Source of the DNA: Nitrospinota bacterium
GTDB lineage: Bacteria; Nitrospinota_A; UBA7883
Direction of reading: 5' to 3'
DNA length: 9,759 nucleotides
Assembly: GCA_029880775.1 (NCBI GenBank)
Contig: JAOUNV010000035.1
Coordinates: forward strand, 1 to 9,759
Under the pieces are notes generated by a model, which did not search any database, was not told the origin of the DNA, and worked only from the letters and a program-made list of their open reading frames with translations. Position numbers and translations under genes: made by a program. Position 1 is the first letter of the stretch; each line of letters opens with the position of its first letter. Shown one piece after another: positions 1 to 7,028 of the stretch.

Positions 1-170
1 TCCTTCATCCGCGCCCCAGCCCAGCGGTTGGCGGCTTTTCCCCTGCGGGGCGTATATTCCACCGTGGCCACATTGATGCGCTCGCCGATCTGGCCGTTCA
101 TCTCTTCGGCGAACAGACGGTCGTCCTCTTTTTCCTGGTCCAGGCGTTTGTTTGAGATGATGACGATCAT
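1..170 (-). CDS. Unidentified protein, N-terminal fragment (runs off left edge)
   Basis: An open frame begins at an ATG whose last three bases overlap the stop codon of the upstream metallophosphoesterase (ATGA overlap, 167-170) and stays open to the window edge, giving 56 codons. The protein starts MIVIISNKRL, a short hydrophobic beta-strand-like stretch, followed by a charged segment (DQEKEDDRLF) and a basic stretch (TPRRGKAANRW). The hydrophobic start could be the first strand of an alpha/beta fold, but I do not recognise a family and assign no function. The ATGA overlap, matching codon use and lack of stops support a real gene translationally coupled to the phosphoesterase. No clear Shine-Dalgarno sequence precedes the ATG, which fits coupling. 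The C-terminal part lies outside the window. Confidence 0.6.
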   Translation of the reverse strand, partial: MIVIISNKRLDQEKEDDRLFAEEMNGQIGERINVATVEYTPRRGKAANRWAGARMK

Positions 171-1372
171 GAGCCGGTCGCTCTCATTTTTTCGGCGCGC
201 CGCAGCACGATCAGGGTGATTTCCTTTGGCGAACCGAGGCGCAGCGGCGGCCCCCAATACACAGAGCCTCGACTTAGGTAAACCCACATCCCCTCGTACT
301 TACTCAGGCCGGGGGCCACCGGATGGACAAAACGGACGATTATGCTCCATGGAAAATATTGCCCGCCATGGGTATGGCCAGAGAGCTGAAGATCCACCTG
401 GCCAGTGGCGGCCACGGCAACAACAGAGCGGGGCTGATGGGCCAGCATAAGGGTGAAATCCCGTTTTGGGGCGCCTGTCAGCGCCTTTGCCGGGTCCGAC
501 TTATGGCCCGGCGCACTCCCACCCGCGCTGTAATCGGTGATCCCCGCCACCAGCAGCCGGGCGCCGTTGTGCTCCACCAGCCTATGTTCGTTGTTCAGCG
601 CCACTGCGCCGGTATTTTCCACAACCTTCAGCCATCCCTTCAGGTCCCAGTAATATTCATGATTGCCGGTGACGAAGAACACCCCGAGCTTTGCTTTCAG
701 CCCACTCAGCGGCTCGGCGTCCTTTCCCATCTCCTCCACTGTGGCGTCCGCCAGATCACCGGTGTGGGCCACAATATCCGGCTCCAGCTCGTTGACACGC
801 CGCACTATATCCGCCACCGTATCGCCATGCACGGTGGGGCTTATATGAATATCGCTGATAAGGGCGATCTTCAACCCATCCAGCCCCTCGGCCAGCCCCT
901 CCACTGGCGTCTCCACAACCTTCACCTGGGGCGCAATGCCCGCCTGGTACATCCCCATCAGCACCAGAGCCAGGGTGATGGCCATCACCCCCATATTCAT
1001 CTGGTGGGTAACTTGCCTCTGTCTATGTTTCTCATCAGGCGCCCCCACGCTCCCTTGTTGTGAGTTCAGCGAGGAATAGGTACCCATTTTCGTCCATGAC
1101 CACATGACAACATCCTTTGTCATCAACAGCGGAAAGATGGTGGTGACATAACCAAACATGATGAAGGTGAACCAGAACAGTGGAACATACCAGAAAGGCT
1201 TTGGGCTGCCCAGCCGCATGGAAAATACGAGAGGAACCATGACATACGAGGCCAGAACCAGAAACCATGCCGCAAGCTTCGGCAAAAGGTCCAGCCCCAT
1301 GGGAGTGATGATCCTGTGGCCGACGTAGATGTGGATGACCATCCAGACACCGAGCGCTACAATATAAAACAT
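167..1372 (-). CDS. Membrane-anchored calcineurin-like metallophosphoesterase (YaeI/YkuE-like)
   Basis: 401 residues. The C-terminal half carries the full set of calcineurin-like metallophosphoesterase motifs: SDIH (D174, H176), TGD (D206), GNHE (N237, H238), AHQP (H312) and GHTHGGQ (H333, H335). These residues bind a two-metal centre that hydrolyses phosphate esters. The arrangement resembles the YaeI/YkuE group, some of which act on lipid-linked phosphates such as UDP-diacylglucosamine; the substrate here cannot be read from sequence. The N-terminal part has about four hydrophobic segments (roughly 2-18, 33-51, 60-83 and 126-143). The basic cluster KHRQRQ at 115-120 just before the last segment suggests a periplasmic catalytic domain, but topology is uncertain. 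The start is the first ATG; no good ribosome-binding site is seen. It overlaps the following unidentified ORF by four bases. It is transcribed divergently from the stress-protein operon. Confidence 0.9.
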   Translation of the reverse strand: MFYIVALGVWMVIHIYVGHRIITPMGLDLLPKLAAWFLVLASYVMVPLVFSMRLGSPKPFWYVPLFWFTFIMFGYVTTIFPLLMTKDVVMWSWTKMGTYSSLNSQQGSVGAPDEKHRQRQVTHQMNMGVMAITLALVLMGMYQAGIAPQVKVVETPVEGLAEGLDGLKIALISDIHISPTVHGDTVADIVRRVNELEPDIVAHTGDLADATVEEMGKDAEPLSGLKAKLGVFFVTGNHEYYWDLKGWLKVVENTGAVALNNEHRLVEHNGARLLVAGITDYSAGGSAPGHKSDPAKALTGAPKRDFTLMLAHQPRSVVAVAATGQVDLQLSGHTHGGQYFPWSIIVRFVHPVAPGLSKYEGMWVYLSRGSVYWGPPLRLGSPKEITLIVLRRAEKMRATGS

Positions 1373-1512
1373 ATTCTAATTGTCTTACGCCAGCGCCCCG
1401 GATTCAAGAGATTCCGTCCCGCGAACTCCACTCGTCCCCCTCACGCTGTGGCTGATACGGAGGAAACCGCCCCATCGGGTGTTGAATGAATTGCAAAGGA
1501 ATTTCGATGGAA

Positions 1513-1736
1513 GGTTCATGTTTTGTTCAATGAATCCGCCAGAATAGAAATCCTTAATCGCGCTTGGTTCATGATGGGTATAAAATAGCGATGGTGGGCA
1601 TTCTGGGGCCTGGCTGCAGGTAGTATTCTATTTCGTTCACATACAATTGGTTACACCAGCTTTCAGGCCTTGGGGGTGGGTGGATGGTGATATGATGAGC
1701 CAAGCTGGTAGATTAACTGTGTTCGGTTCATGTTTT
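1513..1736 (+). repeat. Three GGTTCATG repeats upstream of the stress-protein gene
   Basis: GGTTCATG occurs at 1513-1520, 1566-1573 and 1725-1732. Copies one and three extend to GGTTCATGTTTT, followed three bases later by CAAT in copy one and by a similar CAAT in copy three. The last copy runs into the candidate -35 element. Copy one also belongs to a small inverted repeat, TTCAT (1515-1519) with ATGAA (1530-1534). They may be binding sites for a transcription factor; this is inference. Confidence 0.4.
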
Positions 1737-1755
1737 ACACAATATGGATGGTGAT
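1681..1755 (+). repeat. Direct repeat TGGATGGTGAT (two copies)
   Basis: The 11-base sequence TGGATGGTGAT is found exactly at 1681-1691 and at 1745-1755, 64 bases apart. The second copy lies between the candidate -35 and -10 elements of the stress-protein promoter, where a bound regulator would interfere with or guide RNA polymerase. Chance duplication cannot be excluded. Confidence 0.35.
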
Positions 1756-1766
1756 TGGTATATAAT
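1734..1766 (+). promoter_or_regulatory. Candidate sigma70-type promoter for the stress-protein/radical-SAM operon
   Basis: TTTACA (1734-1739) resembles a -35 element. An extended -10 reading TGGTATATAAT (1756-1766) follows, containing both TATATA (1759-1764) and TATAAT (1761-1766). The spacer is 19 or 21 bases depending on the -10 register, longer than the ideal 17, so the TG of the extended -10 may matter. The start codon lies about 70 bases downstream, leaving room for a leader. Confidence 0.45.
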
Positions 1767-1824
1767 TTGCTTTTATTCCGTGTTTATCCTTTTTAAGCCC
1801 AAAATCTATTCGTAAATCATTCAT

Positions 1825-1831
1825 AAGGGAG
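1825..1831 (+). promoter_or_regulatory. Ribosome-binding site of the stress-protein gene
   Basis: AAGGGAG lies five bases before the ATG at 1837. It is a strong Shine-Dalgarno match and fixes the start of the universal stress protein. Confidence 0.8.
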
Positions 1832-1836
1832 TATCG

Positions 1837-3030
1837 ATGTTTCGGAATATTCTGGTTATGCTGGATAACTCTGATTATTCGATGTGGGCCGTAGACCGCT
1901 CGATCGATTTCGCCAAGACCTTCGATGGCAAGCTGGTGGGGGCGCATGTCTACGCCGCCAAGCTGCACGAACAAAGGTTTGTTCAAATGGAGCCTGGCCT
2001 GCCCGCCGAATACCAGGAGCCTGCCAAGCTGCAGGAGCAGAGGGATATCCACGGCGAGTTGATAGAAAAAGGCCTCAAGATCATATCAGACTCCTATCTG
2101 GACGTATTCAACGCCAAATGCAGCGAGGAGGGAATCGGTTGCGATGGCAAGACCATGGAGGGGCGCAACTACGCCGAACTGGTCAAGGACATCTCCGCCA
2201 GTGAATACGACCTGGTGGCCATGGGCGCCAAGGGGCTGGGCGAAGTTCCCACCACCCAGATCGGCAGCGTTTGCGAGAGGGTCACCCGTAGGATCAATGT
2301 CGATTCCCTGATTATGAAGGCCCCCATGCAGCTAAAAGGCGGGCATGTGGTGGTGGGTATAGACGGCAGTGAACAGTCGTTCGCCGCCATGCGCGCCGCC
2401 ATCGCCATGGGAAAGCATCTGGGCGCCAAGATCACCGCCATCACGGTGTTCGATCCAGACTTTCACTACAAAGCGTTCGACAGCATCGCCAAGGTTCTTT
2501 CCGAAGAAGCGGGCAAGCTGTTCCGGTTTGAGCAGCAGGAGAAGCTGCACAACGAGATCATAGACTCCGGCCTGGAGAAAATATACCGCGACCACCTGGA
2601 GCAGGCCCTGGAAATGGCCCGCCATGAGGGGGTGGAAGTGGAGCCGGTGGTGCTGGCCGGAAAGCCATACGATATGATTTTGCAATGGCTCGACAGCAAG
2701 GAGATCGCCCTTCTATTGCTGGGCAAGATCGGTGTCCATGGCCAGGACGAGCTGGATATAGGCTCCAACTCCGAGAACCTGCTGCGCAACGCCAGGTGCA
2801 ACGTTATGCTGGTCAGCCGCAAGGTGAAGCCAGGCGGCGACGGCGCGGGAAATCTGGCGGAGGAGGAGCCCATGGATTGGGACGCAGAAGCTATTGAGCT
2901 GCTGGAGCGTGTGCCAGGATTCGTTCGCAACATGGTGCGCGGACATATGGAAGCCCAGGCTCGCAAAGCCGGCGACTCCAGAATCACAGCCCAGATGATG
3001 AAAGACGCCCGCGGCAAAATGGGAATGTGA
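1837..3030 (+). CDS. Tandem universal stress protein with C-terminal PCP_red-like domain
   Basis: 397 residues with two UspA folds and an extra tail. Domain one (about 1-163) starts RNILVMLDNS with D10 at the end of strand one. It carries the nucleotide-binding pattern G-2X-G-9X-G-S at G130, G133 and G143-S144. Domain two (about 168-328) starts HVVVGIDGSE with D176 and carries the same pattern at G296, G299 and G309-S310. Both domains therefore look able to bind ATP, which is typical of the ATP-binding class of stress proteins. Residues 346-391 (MDWDAEAIELLERVPGFVR onward) match the PCP_red domain (PF08369), named after the 57-kDa subunit of protochlorophyllide reductase. A Gly/Glu-rich linker (332-345) joins the parts. 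The protein is probably cytoplasmic; I see no signal or membrane segment. The stop is one base before the radical SAM start, so the two are almost certainly co-translated. Confidence 0.92.
   Translation: MFRNILVMLDNSDYSMWAVDRSIDFAKTFDGKLVGAHVYAAKLHEQRFVQMEPGLPAEYQEPAKLQEQRDIHGELIEKGLKIISDSYLDVFNAKCSEEGIGCDGKTMEGRNYAELVKDISASEYDLVAMGAKGLGEVPTTQIGSVCERVTRRINVDSLIMKAPMQLKGGHVVVGIDGSEQSFAAMRAAIAMGKHLGAKITAITVFDPDFHYKAFDSIAKVLSEEAGKLFRFEQQEKLHNEIIDSGLEKIYRDHLEQALEMARHEGVEVEPVVLAGKPYDMILQWLDSKEIALLLLGKIGVHGQDELDIGSNSENLLRNARCNVMLVSRKVKPGGDGAGNLAEEEPMDWDAEAIELLERVPGFVRNMVRGHMEAQARKAGDSRITAQMMKDARGKMGM
2872..3009 (+). other. PCP_red-like domain, copy 1 (in the stress protein)
   Basis: Residues 346-391 of the stress protein follow the pattern W-x2-E-A-x4-LE-x-VP-x-FVR, then after about 13 residues A-x2-A-G and finally IT. 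W348, P360, F362, R364, G379 and IT at 383-384 are the anchor positions. The same pattern recurs three times in the next gene, which is the strongest support for the call. Confidence 0.75.
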
Positions 3031-3031
3031 C

Positions 3032-4951
3032 ATGACATTCGTTCCATACGCGGTATCCTGGAATATCACCTCCCGCTGCAACCTTAATTGCCAGCATTGC
3101 TATATAGACGCGCATGGCCGCATGACCGGTAGCGATGGCGAACTTTCCACTCAGAGGGCGCTGGAGATTCTGGAGGAGATCGCGTCGCTGAATCCTGGCG
3201 CCGTCTTGATCCTCACAGGCGGAGAACCGATGGCCCGGCCTGATATTTACGATCTGATTATAAAAGCTTCCAGCTTGGGGATGATGCCTGTGCTCGGTTC
3301 CAACGGCACCATGATCTCCCGCAAGACGGCGCTTAAGCTAAAGGATTGCGGGCTCAACGGTATCGGTGTGAGCATAGACTCTCTGGACCCGCAAATCCAC
3401 GATAATTTCCGCGGGAGGCCAGGCGCCCTAGCGGAGGCTATGGCTGGGCTGGCCGCCGCCCGCGACGCGGGAATCCCCGTCCAGGTGCAGACCACTCCCA
3501 CCACCGTGAACCTCGACGAGATACCGACGATCGCCAAATGGGCTCATGAGCTGGGCGCGAAAGTGTTCAACATCTTCTTTCTGGTGTGCACCGGTCGAGG
3601 GGAGAAGATGGCCGATATCACTCCGGAGGAATATGAAAAGATCCTCAAATGGGCCGCCGATAATCGCGACACTTACCCCGGCATGATGATCCGCCCCAAA
3701 TGCGCGCCCCATTTCAAACGGATCCTGCACCAGGAGAACCCGGAGAACGATCTGCTGAAGACATACATAGCCGCCTGCCGCGCCGGAACTCAATACTGCC
3801 GTATCGACCCGAACGGAAGAGTCACCCCCTGCCCTTACATGGAAAACTCCGTGGGGGACCTGACCACCTCCAGCTTCCAGGATATCTGGAACAACTCCCC
3901 AGATCTGGCCCGGTATCGCCAGCCGGAGTATGAGGGAAAGTGTGGCGACTGCCAATACCGTCTGCTGTGCGGCGGGTGCCGCGCCAGGGCCATGGCCACC
4001 ACAGGCAATGACATGGGGGAGGACCAATGGTGCGTCTATGAGCCGGAAGGAAAAGAAGAGGCGATAGAGAACATAGATACCCAATCAAAATTCGGCGGTT
4101 CGGACGAGTCCGACGCAAAGTGGAGCGCGGAGGCGCTGGCGAGGTTGGAGAATATCCCTTTCTTCGCCAGGTCCATCGTGAAGCTGGGCGTGGAGAAATA
4201 CGCCGCCGCCAACGGAGTGGATACCATAACTCCGGAGACCATGAGCGCTGCGGCCCCATCGCCTCAGGCGAGGTTTGGCATGATGACACCCAAGGAAAGG
4301 ACGGAGGCCGCCCCGGTCACTCCTCCAAAGCCGGTAATTGAGAACTCCAGTCCGGCGCCTAACGGATCATCGGGCGCAAAAGATGAGAAATCAAAAGAAG
4401 CTATCCTCTGGGATGAGGAGGCCCGCGCCAGAGTGGAGAACGCGCCAGACTTCGTCCGGCCCGGTATATTGAAGCTGATGCAGCGACGAGCCAGGGCTCG
4501 GGGAATGGAGAGGATCACCACGGAGTTTTTGACCGAGATCAGGGACGAGTCTATGATGCTGGTCACCCGCCGCATGAAGGATATGGGATTCGAGGGGCTG
4601 GACATGACCGCATGGGACAAGGCCAAGGATAAATTCTCAAAGAATGGACACAAGATAAACGTCATCGACTCTATAAAATCCTTTCTGGACAAACGGCCAG
4701 ACAAGAACAGCGCCATCATGGAAAAGTTCGGCTCTTTCTTCGCCGATGATGTGGGGGAAGCCCTGGGATGGACCGAGGGGGCGCGCCTGCGCCTGGAGAA
4801 AGCGCCCTCCTTTGCGCGTGGTTTCGCCAAGAAACAGGTGGAGAAATACGCTCGCGAAAACGGCTATAAATACGTGACGGAACAGGCGCTGACCGAAGCT
4901 ATGGAGAAATCACCCTTCGGAGGAATGGGCGGAGGACCACCCGGCAAATAA
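3032..4951 (+). CDS. AhbD/NirJ-like radical SAM/SPASM protein with three PCP_red-like domains
   Basis: 639 residues. The radical SAM core has CNLNCQHC (C16, C20, C23) for the SAM-binding [4Fe-4S] cluster, then GGEP (63-66) and VSIDSLDPQIHDNFRG (113-128). The next part reads RPKCAPHF (C224) and a SPASM-type region with C249, C256, C267, C304, C307, C313, C316 and C334, including GKCGDCQYRLLCGGCRARA. This signature is close to AhbC, AhbD and NirJ, which act on siroheme or heme precursors, so a tetrapyrrole substrate is likely but unproven. About 340 residues would complete that family; here another 300 follow, with PCP_red-like domains at about 362-405, 457-503 and 577-624, separated by a Pro/Ala/Ser-rich linker (406-455) and a charged segment (505-576). 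The ATG lies one base after the preceding stop, with GGGA seven bases before it. No other heme-synthesis gene is nearby. Confidence 0.9.
   Translation: MTFVPYAVSWNITSRCNLNCQHCYIDAHGRMTGSDGELSTQRALEILEEIASLNPGAVLILTGGEPMARPDIYDLIIKASSLGMMPVLGSNGTMISRKTALKLKDCGLNGIGVSIDSLDPQIHDNFRGRPGALAEAMAGLAAARDAGIPVQVQTTPTTVNLDEIPTIAKWAHELGAKVFNIFFLVCTGRGEKMADITPEEYEKILKWAADNRDTYPGMMIRPKCAPHFKRILHQENPENDLLKTYIAACRAGTQYCRIDPNGRVTPCPYMENSVGDLTTSSFQDIWNNSPDLARYRQPEYEGKCGDCQYRLLCGGCRARAMATTGNDMGEDQWCVYEPEGKEEAIENIDTQSKFGGSDESDAKWSAEALARLENIPFFARSIVKLGVEKYAAANGVDTITPETMSAAAPSPQARFGMMTPKERTEAAPVTPPKPVIENSSPAPNGSSGAKDEKSKEAILWDEEARARVENAPDFVRPGILKLMQRRARARGMERITTEFLTEIRDESMMLVTRRMKDMGFEGLDMTAWDKAKDKFSKNGHKINVIDSIKSFLDKRPDKNSAIMEKFGSFFADDVGEALGWTEGARLRLEKAPSFARGFAKKQVEKYARENGYKYVTEQALTEAMEKSPFGGMGGGPPGK
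4115..4246 (+). other. PCP_red-like domain, copy 2 (radical SAM protein, first repeat)
   Basis: Residues 362-405: W364, EA at 367-368, LENIP (372-376), F378, R380, VEKYAAANG (387-395) and IT (399-400). It directly follows the SPASM region after a short linker. Confidence 0.75.
4400..4540 (+). other. PCP_red-like domain, copy 3 (radical SAM protein, second repeat)
   Basis: Residues 457-503: W460, EA at 463-464, VENAP (468-472), FVR (474-476), RARARG (486-491) and IT (495-496). The continuation after the domain (RDESMMLVTRRMKDMG) is longer than in the other copies and may form an extra helix. Confidence 0.72.
4760..4903 (+). other. PCP_red-like domain, copy 4 (radical SAM protein, third repeat)
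   Basis: Residues 577-624: W580, GA at 583-584, LEKAP (588-592), FAR (594-596), VEKYARENG (603-611) and VT (615-616). It closes the protein, followed only by a Gly/Pro-rich tail. It resembles copy 2 most (shared VEKYA and NG), suggesting internal duplication. Confidence 0.75.
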
Positions 4952-5020
4952 AACAGGTTTGCCAGGCCAGGCCATCAGGTCGAGCTTGTAATGACATACC
5001 TCAAGACCCCTCCTGCGCTG
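4952..5020. other. Convergent intergenic gap without clear terminator
   Basis: The 69 bases between the converging radical SAM and phosphatase genes contain a short direct repeat (CCAGGCCAGGCC) but no hairpin followed by a T run on either strand. Termination may be factor-dependent, or transcripts may overlap. Confidence 0.4.
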
Positions 5021-5818
5021 TCACTCCCGCCCCGCCTCTTCCAGAGTATCGATCATTTGCTGGTGGATAAGCCTGTTGGAAGCCACCACGGCGGGCTTGT
5101 ATACGGAGAAGGATCCGCCCAGATCGCTGGAGACCATGCCGCCAGCTTCCGCCACTATCAACGCGCCAGCCGCCATGTCCCAAGGTTTGAGATGGAACTC
5201 CCAGAACCCATCCAGACGACCGGAGGCCACATAGCACAGGTCCAGAGCCGCCGCCCCTGGTCGTCGGATTGCCTGGGCTCGCATGGCGAACGCGGAGAAC
5301 TGGGTCAGGTTGTTCAGCACTTCGGTCCTGATAGTGTATGGAAATCCGGTGGCCAGCAAGCTGTCGGCCAGTTGGGGCGTAGTGGAGACATGGATAGGTT
5401 TGTCATTTAGCCAGGCGCCGCCACCCAGGGAGGCGTGGAACATCTCGTCGCGCACAGGGTCGTACACAGCGCCCACCACCACGGCCCCGTCCGCCTCCAT
5501 AGCCACCGATGAGCAGTACATGGGAAATCCGTGCGCGAAGTTCACCGTCCCGTCCAGCGGATCTATTATCCAGCGTCTATTCCCGCTGGCGGCCGCGTAT
5601 TCCCCTTTCTCCTCAGCCAGGGCGCCATGATCCGGAAACACCTCTTTTATTGCGGCGATGATCGCTTCCTCACACTTTATATCCACTTCGGTCACCAGGT
5701 CGGTGCGGGTTTTCTTGCTGGAGACATCAAAGTTTTTGCCGGTATAGTCTCGCTGTATCCCGCCTGCCAGCCGGGCGGCGAAGATGGCTGTCTTTAGAGC
5801 CAGATCCAATTCCTTCAT
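5021..5818 (-). CDS. Inositol-monophosphatase family phosphatase (SuhB-like)
   Basis: 265 residues, the usual length for the family. It has the metal-binding motifs LAEEKG (EE at 69-70), DPLDGTVNF (86-94) and PWDMAAGALIVAEAGG (W213, D214 region), which coordinate the magnesium ions used to hydrolyse a phosphomonoester such as inositol phosphate. Bacterial members may also act on other sugar or nucleotide phosphates, or, in E. coli SuhB, in rRNA transcription; sequence alone does not decide. I choose the ATG at 5818 because it overlaps the mnmA stop as ATGA and has AAGGAAG just upstream; an in-frame ATG at 5836 would add six residues (MDRKED). It is downstream of mnmA in the same operon and converges with the radical SAM gene 69 bases away. 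Confidence 0.92.
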   Translation of the reverse strand: MKELDLALKTAIFAARLAGGIQRDYTGKNFDVSSKKTRTDLVTEVDIKCEEAIIAAIKEVFPDHGALAEEKGEYAAASGNRRWIIDPLDGTVNFAHGFPMYCSSVAMEADGAVVVGAVYDPVRDEMFHASLGGGAWLNDKPIHVSTTPQLADSLLATGFPYTIRTEVLNNLTQFSAFAMRAQAIRRPGAAALDLCYVASGRLDGFWEFHLKPWDMAAGALIVAEAGGMVSSDLGGSFSVYKPAVVASNRLIHQQMIDTLEEAGRE

Positions 5819-6894
5819 ATCTTCCTTTCGATCCATCCCCCCCCCACCACGTATTCCCCATGATAAACCACCACCGCCTGCCCCGGCGTGATGGAAAGCT
5901 GAGGTTCATTAAACTCCACAGTGAACTGGCCACCGCTCTTTATGGTGACGGCGGCTTGGCTATCCTGGCTTCTTGATCTTATTTTAGCAGTCAACTCCAG
6001 GTCGGCAAACTCCTCCGGGGGGATATACCAGTTGGCGCCGGAGGCCAAGAGCGAGGTGGAATAGAGGTCATCCTTGCCCCCCACCACCAGGCGGTTGGCC
6101 GAAGGGTCCACCTGCAAAACATATGTCGGCTTCGGCGAGGCGATGCCCAATCCGCGGCGCTGACCCACTGTGTAGTCTATATACCCTGTATGTCGGCCCA
6201 CCACCGCTCCGGATAGATCCACGATATCCCCATTGCCGACCTTTTGGGCGCCAGGCAAGCCCCGGATGAAGGATTTGTAATCGTTATCTGGCACGAAGCA
6301 TATTTCCTGGCTCTCCTGTTTTTCCGCCACCGGGAGGCCCATGTCCCTGGCCATTTCCCTGGTCCGCCCCTTGGTGAATCCGGCCAACGGAAAGTCTATG
6401 GCGTCCAGCCGCTGGGGGGGGATGGAGAAGAGGTAGTAGCTCTGGTCCTTCTCCCGGTCCTTCGCTCGGGTGACGGCAAGGCGACCGCGTAGCTTTTCGA
6501 CACCCGCATAGTGGCCGGTGGCGACGCGCCCGGCGCCGTAGGCGGCCCCGTGACGGAACAGGTAGTCAAACTTCAGCGAATGGTTGCATGGCACACACGG
6601 GTTTGGGGTTTTTCCGGCGTAATACTCACGAGTGAAATAATCCACCACTTCTGTCTTGAATGCGTCCTGCACGTTGATGGTGTAATGGGGAATTCCCAGG
6701 GAATCGCAAACACGCCTGGCGTCCTCGGCGTCGTCCGTGGAGCAGCACCCCCCTTGCCTGGGGCCATCTGTCGGATCTTCCCATATTTTCATGGTCACAC
6801 CTACCACATCCTGACCCTGGCCGATCAGTATGGCCGCGGCTACGGAACTGTCCACACCTCCGCTCATGGCTGCAATGACACGCCTGTTCGTCAC
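5815..6894 (-). CDS. mnmA: tRNA-specific 2-thiouridylase MnmA
   Basis: 359 residues, normal for the family. MnmA activates U34 of Lys, Glu and Gln tRNAs by adenylation and inserts sulfur to give 2-thiouridine. The PP-loop SGGVDSS is at 11-17. Next come GGCCSTDDAEDARRVCD (48-64), the NPCVPCN motif (98-104) with C100 and C103, ATGHYA (125-130), the catalytic-region ESQEICFVPD (194-203) with C199, and GQRRGLG (244-250). The C-terminal beta-barrel runs to the end. The start is GTG at 6894, chosen because it places the PP-loop at the expected distance from the N-terminus; only a weak purine stretch precedes it. The stop overlaps the phosphatase start by four bases. E. coli MnmA has Asp where C100 stands here. 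Confidence 0.96.
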   Translation of the reverse strand: MTNRRVIAAMSGGVDSSVAAAILIGQGQDVVGVTMKIWEDPTDGPRQGGCCSTDDAEDARRVCDSLGIPHYTINVQDAFKTEVVDYFTREYYAGKTPNPCVPCNHSLKFDYLFRHGAAYGAGRVATGHYAGVEKLRGRLAVTRAKDREKDQSYYLFSIPPQRLDAIDFPLAGFTKGRTREMARDMGLPVAEKQESQEICFVPDNDYKSFIRGLPGAQKVGNGDIVDLSGAVVGRHTGYIDYTVGQRRGLGIASPKPTYVLQVDPSANRLVVGGKDDLYSTSLLASGANWYIPPEEFADLELTAKIRSRSQDSQAAVTIKSGGQFTVEFNEPQLSITPGQAVVVYHGEYVVGGGWIERKI

Positions 6895-7028
6895 TGGAAA
6901 ATCACTTTCAATGGTTGGTGGGCCGTAAAGCGCCGTATGTCCCGCAAATGCTTTTTGGGTAGCTCACGCCGTACCGCTCCAGAAAATGTCTTTAGGCGCG
7001 GCCTGGCGCCTGGCGCGATGGGCGCAGG
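6895..7028. other. Gap between the STAS gene and mnmA
   Basis: The 134 bases hold no ORF I can support. A GC-rich stretch near 7001-7020 contains CTGGCGC twice in tandem on the plus strand around a GGCGCC palindrome. It lies just after the STAS stop codon but lacks a T run, so it is a poor intrinsic-terminator candidate. I see no clear promoter for mnmA. Confidence 0.35.

Larger units (their letters stand above)
1373..1836. other. Divergent intergenic region with short repeats
   Basis: These 464 bases separate the divergent phosphoesterase and stress-protein genes. I find no convincing gene. The half next to the stress-protein gene is AT-rich and holds a candidate promoter (1734-1766), three copies of GGTTCATG (1513, 1566, 1725) and two copies of TGGATGGTGAT (1681, 1745). 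The half next to the phosphoesterase is GC-richer and I see no clear promoter there for the minus strand. No terminator-like hairpin with a T run was seen. Its length and repeats suggest a regulated promoter for the plus-strand operon. Confidence 0.5.

Noticed and set aside
323..1063. 246-codon plus-strand ORF opposite the phosphoesterase
   Set aside because: It is wholly antisense to a gene with complete catalytic motifs, and its His/Gln/Pro-rich translation has no domain pattern.
3428..4084. 218-codon minus-strand ORF opposite the AhbD-like gene
   Set aside because: It lies opposite the motif-bearing radical SAM and SPASM region, and the translation resembles no family.
4264..4830. 188-codon minus-strand ORF opposite the PCP_red repeats
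   Set aside because: The Ser/Arg-rich translation is typical of an antisense frame of GC-rich coding DNA.
5819..5836. Upstream ATG at 5836 as the start of the phosphatase
   Set aside because: The ATG at 5818 has a well-placed AAGGAAG and the ATGA overlap with mnmA, while the upstream ATG has neither; still possible.
7000..7025. GC-rich CTGGCGC repeat near the STAS stop as an intrinsic terminator
   Set aside because: The arms do not form a long clean stem and no T run follows on the transcribed strand.
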